From Bacteroidia bacterium (GTDB lineage Bacteria > Bacteroidota > Bacteroidia > Bacteroidales > Azobacteroidaceae): a stretch of 5,285 nucleotides of DNA. Position 1 is the stretch's first letter; every line of letters begins with the position of its first letter. Positions 4,712-5,285 of this stretch are shown here, piece by piece. The notes below the pieces were generated by a model. The model saw only the letters and a list, made by a program, of their open reading frames with translations, made no database searches and was not told the DNA's origin. Made by a program: the position numbers and the translations under genes. Location of the stretch: positions 1-5,285 of the forward strand of contig BNTR01000158.1 in assembly GCA_025996755.1 (NCBI GenBank), given 5' to 3'.

Positions 4712-5285
4712 GAGGCATTAAATCGTTTAAAAACAATCAATTATATCAGTTATCCATCACGCAGTGGCTGGAAACCATTCGCGAGCCGGAGGTGCTCTTC
4801 TGGGGGATACTTTTTCCTGTGCTGCTTTCCATCGGTATGGGGCTGGCTTTCACGCAAAGTTCCGAATCGAAATTCCGCGTGATGATGGTGGAAGACAACC
4901 GCACAGCATTAGACTCGCTGCTCGACATCTATGCGCAGCCCAATCCGAAAGATGCGGAAATTTCTATTTGGAGGATTAGTGATAACACGCTGGGCGACAG
5001 CGAGTTTTCGTTCATTCGGAGCGATTGGAAGTCGGCGATTGTTGCCCTCAAGCGCGGCGAGGCGGATGTGATTGTGACGGATTCGGCGGGCGGGGTGCAC
5101 TACCATTTCGACCCGCTCAATGCGCAGGCGCAACTGGTGTATATGAAACTGTCGGCGTTGATGAAATCACCGATGTCCGGTGATGCGGAGGGTAGGGGCA
5201 AGGCGGATGCGTCTATTGCGCCCTTGACGTTGAAGGGGTCGCGCTACATTGATTTTTTGGTGCCGGGATTGATTGCATTCGGCTT
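4708..5285 (+). CDS. ABC-2-type transporter permease, N-terminal part (runs off the window)
   Basis: An open frame from ATG 4708 reaches the window edge without a stop (192 full codons). It begins MRGIKSFKNN and has an amphipathic start with QWLETIREPEVLFW, typical of ABC-2 permeases. A first membrane helix spans about 29-48 (LFWGILFPVLLSIGMGLAF). A large soluble, probably extracytoplasmic domain follows at about 52-178, including the fold-like segments KFRVMMVEDN and AIVALKRGEADVIVTD. The visible part ends with RYIDFLVPGLIAFG (179-192), the classic entry into the second membrane helix of this family. The domain order (one helix, long external loop, then a membrane cluster) is that of ABC2_membrane-type exporters. 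The missing part should hold about five more helices. The ATGA overlap with the ATPase gene indicates coupled translation and a shared complex. Confidence 0.9.
   Translation, partial: MRGIKSFKNNQLYQLSITQWLETIREPEVLFWGILFPVLLSIGMGLAFTQSSESKFRVMMVEDNRTALDSLLDIYAQPNPKDAEISIWRISDNTLGDSEFSFIRSDWKSAIVALKRGEADVIVTDSAGGVHYHFDPLNAQAQLVYMKLSALMKSPMSGDAEGRGKADASIAPLTLKGSRYIDFLVPGLIAFG

Noticed and set aside
4764..4979. 71-aa plus-strand reading frame
   Set aside because: Out of frame inside the ABC-2 permease, whose own frame from 4708 is open to the window edge and has clear family features.

Overview
This window looks like a chromosomal segment of a Bacteroidota bacterium, probably Bacteroidales-like. 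The evidence is a type IX secretion (T9SS) C-terminal sorting domain on a secreted metalloprotease, a lipoprotein and a 'VGIG..NP..KLHVNG' tail-fibre-like protein of styles common in that phylum, and two promoters of the TAnnTTTG type. There are no obvious Shine-Dalgarno sequences, which also fits. No RNA gene or CRISPR array is visible.

Left part (about 19-3331, minus strand): a compact three-gene operon of exported proteins, read from right to left. A promoter at 3300-3331 drives a 312-aa secreted repeat and coiled-coil protein. After 5 bp comes a 251-aa lipoprotein. This overlaps by an ATGA stop/start the gene for a 511-aa M43 (pappalysin/cytophagalysin-type) zinc metalloprotease with a T9SS sorting domain. 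The spacing predicts co-expression and suggests the three products work at or outside the outer membrane, although no joint function is known to me. All three genes carry short in-frame tandem repeats, one of them just before the protease active site.

Middle (3251-3979): a 729-bp gap between divergent genes. Most of it is a roughly 470-bp, nearly full-length imperfect palindrome (3434-3903), bounded by a perfect 15-bp direct repeat (AATGTAGAGCAAGGG at 3419-3433 and 3904-3918). The outer arms of about 147 bp differ at only about a dozen positions, and the centre is a 16-bp perfect stem with a 17-nt loop. No protein is encoded. The simplest reading is a MITE-like, non-autonomous mobile element with a target-site duplication. 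It ends just before the predicted -33 region of the ABC transporter promoter. This is the most interesting part of the window.

Right part (3920-5285, plus strand): a promoter, an ABC transporter ATPase with all canonical motifs, and an ATGA-coupled ABC-2-type permease that runs off the window. Together they form an ABC-2 exporter of unknown substrate. These genes are visibly richer in G+C than the left operon.
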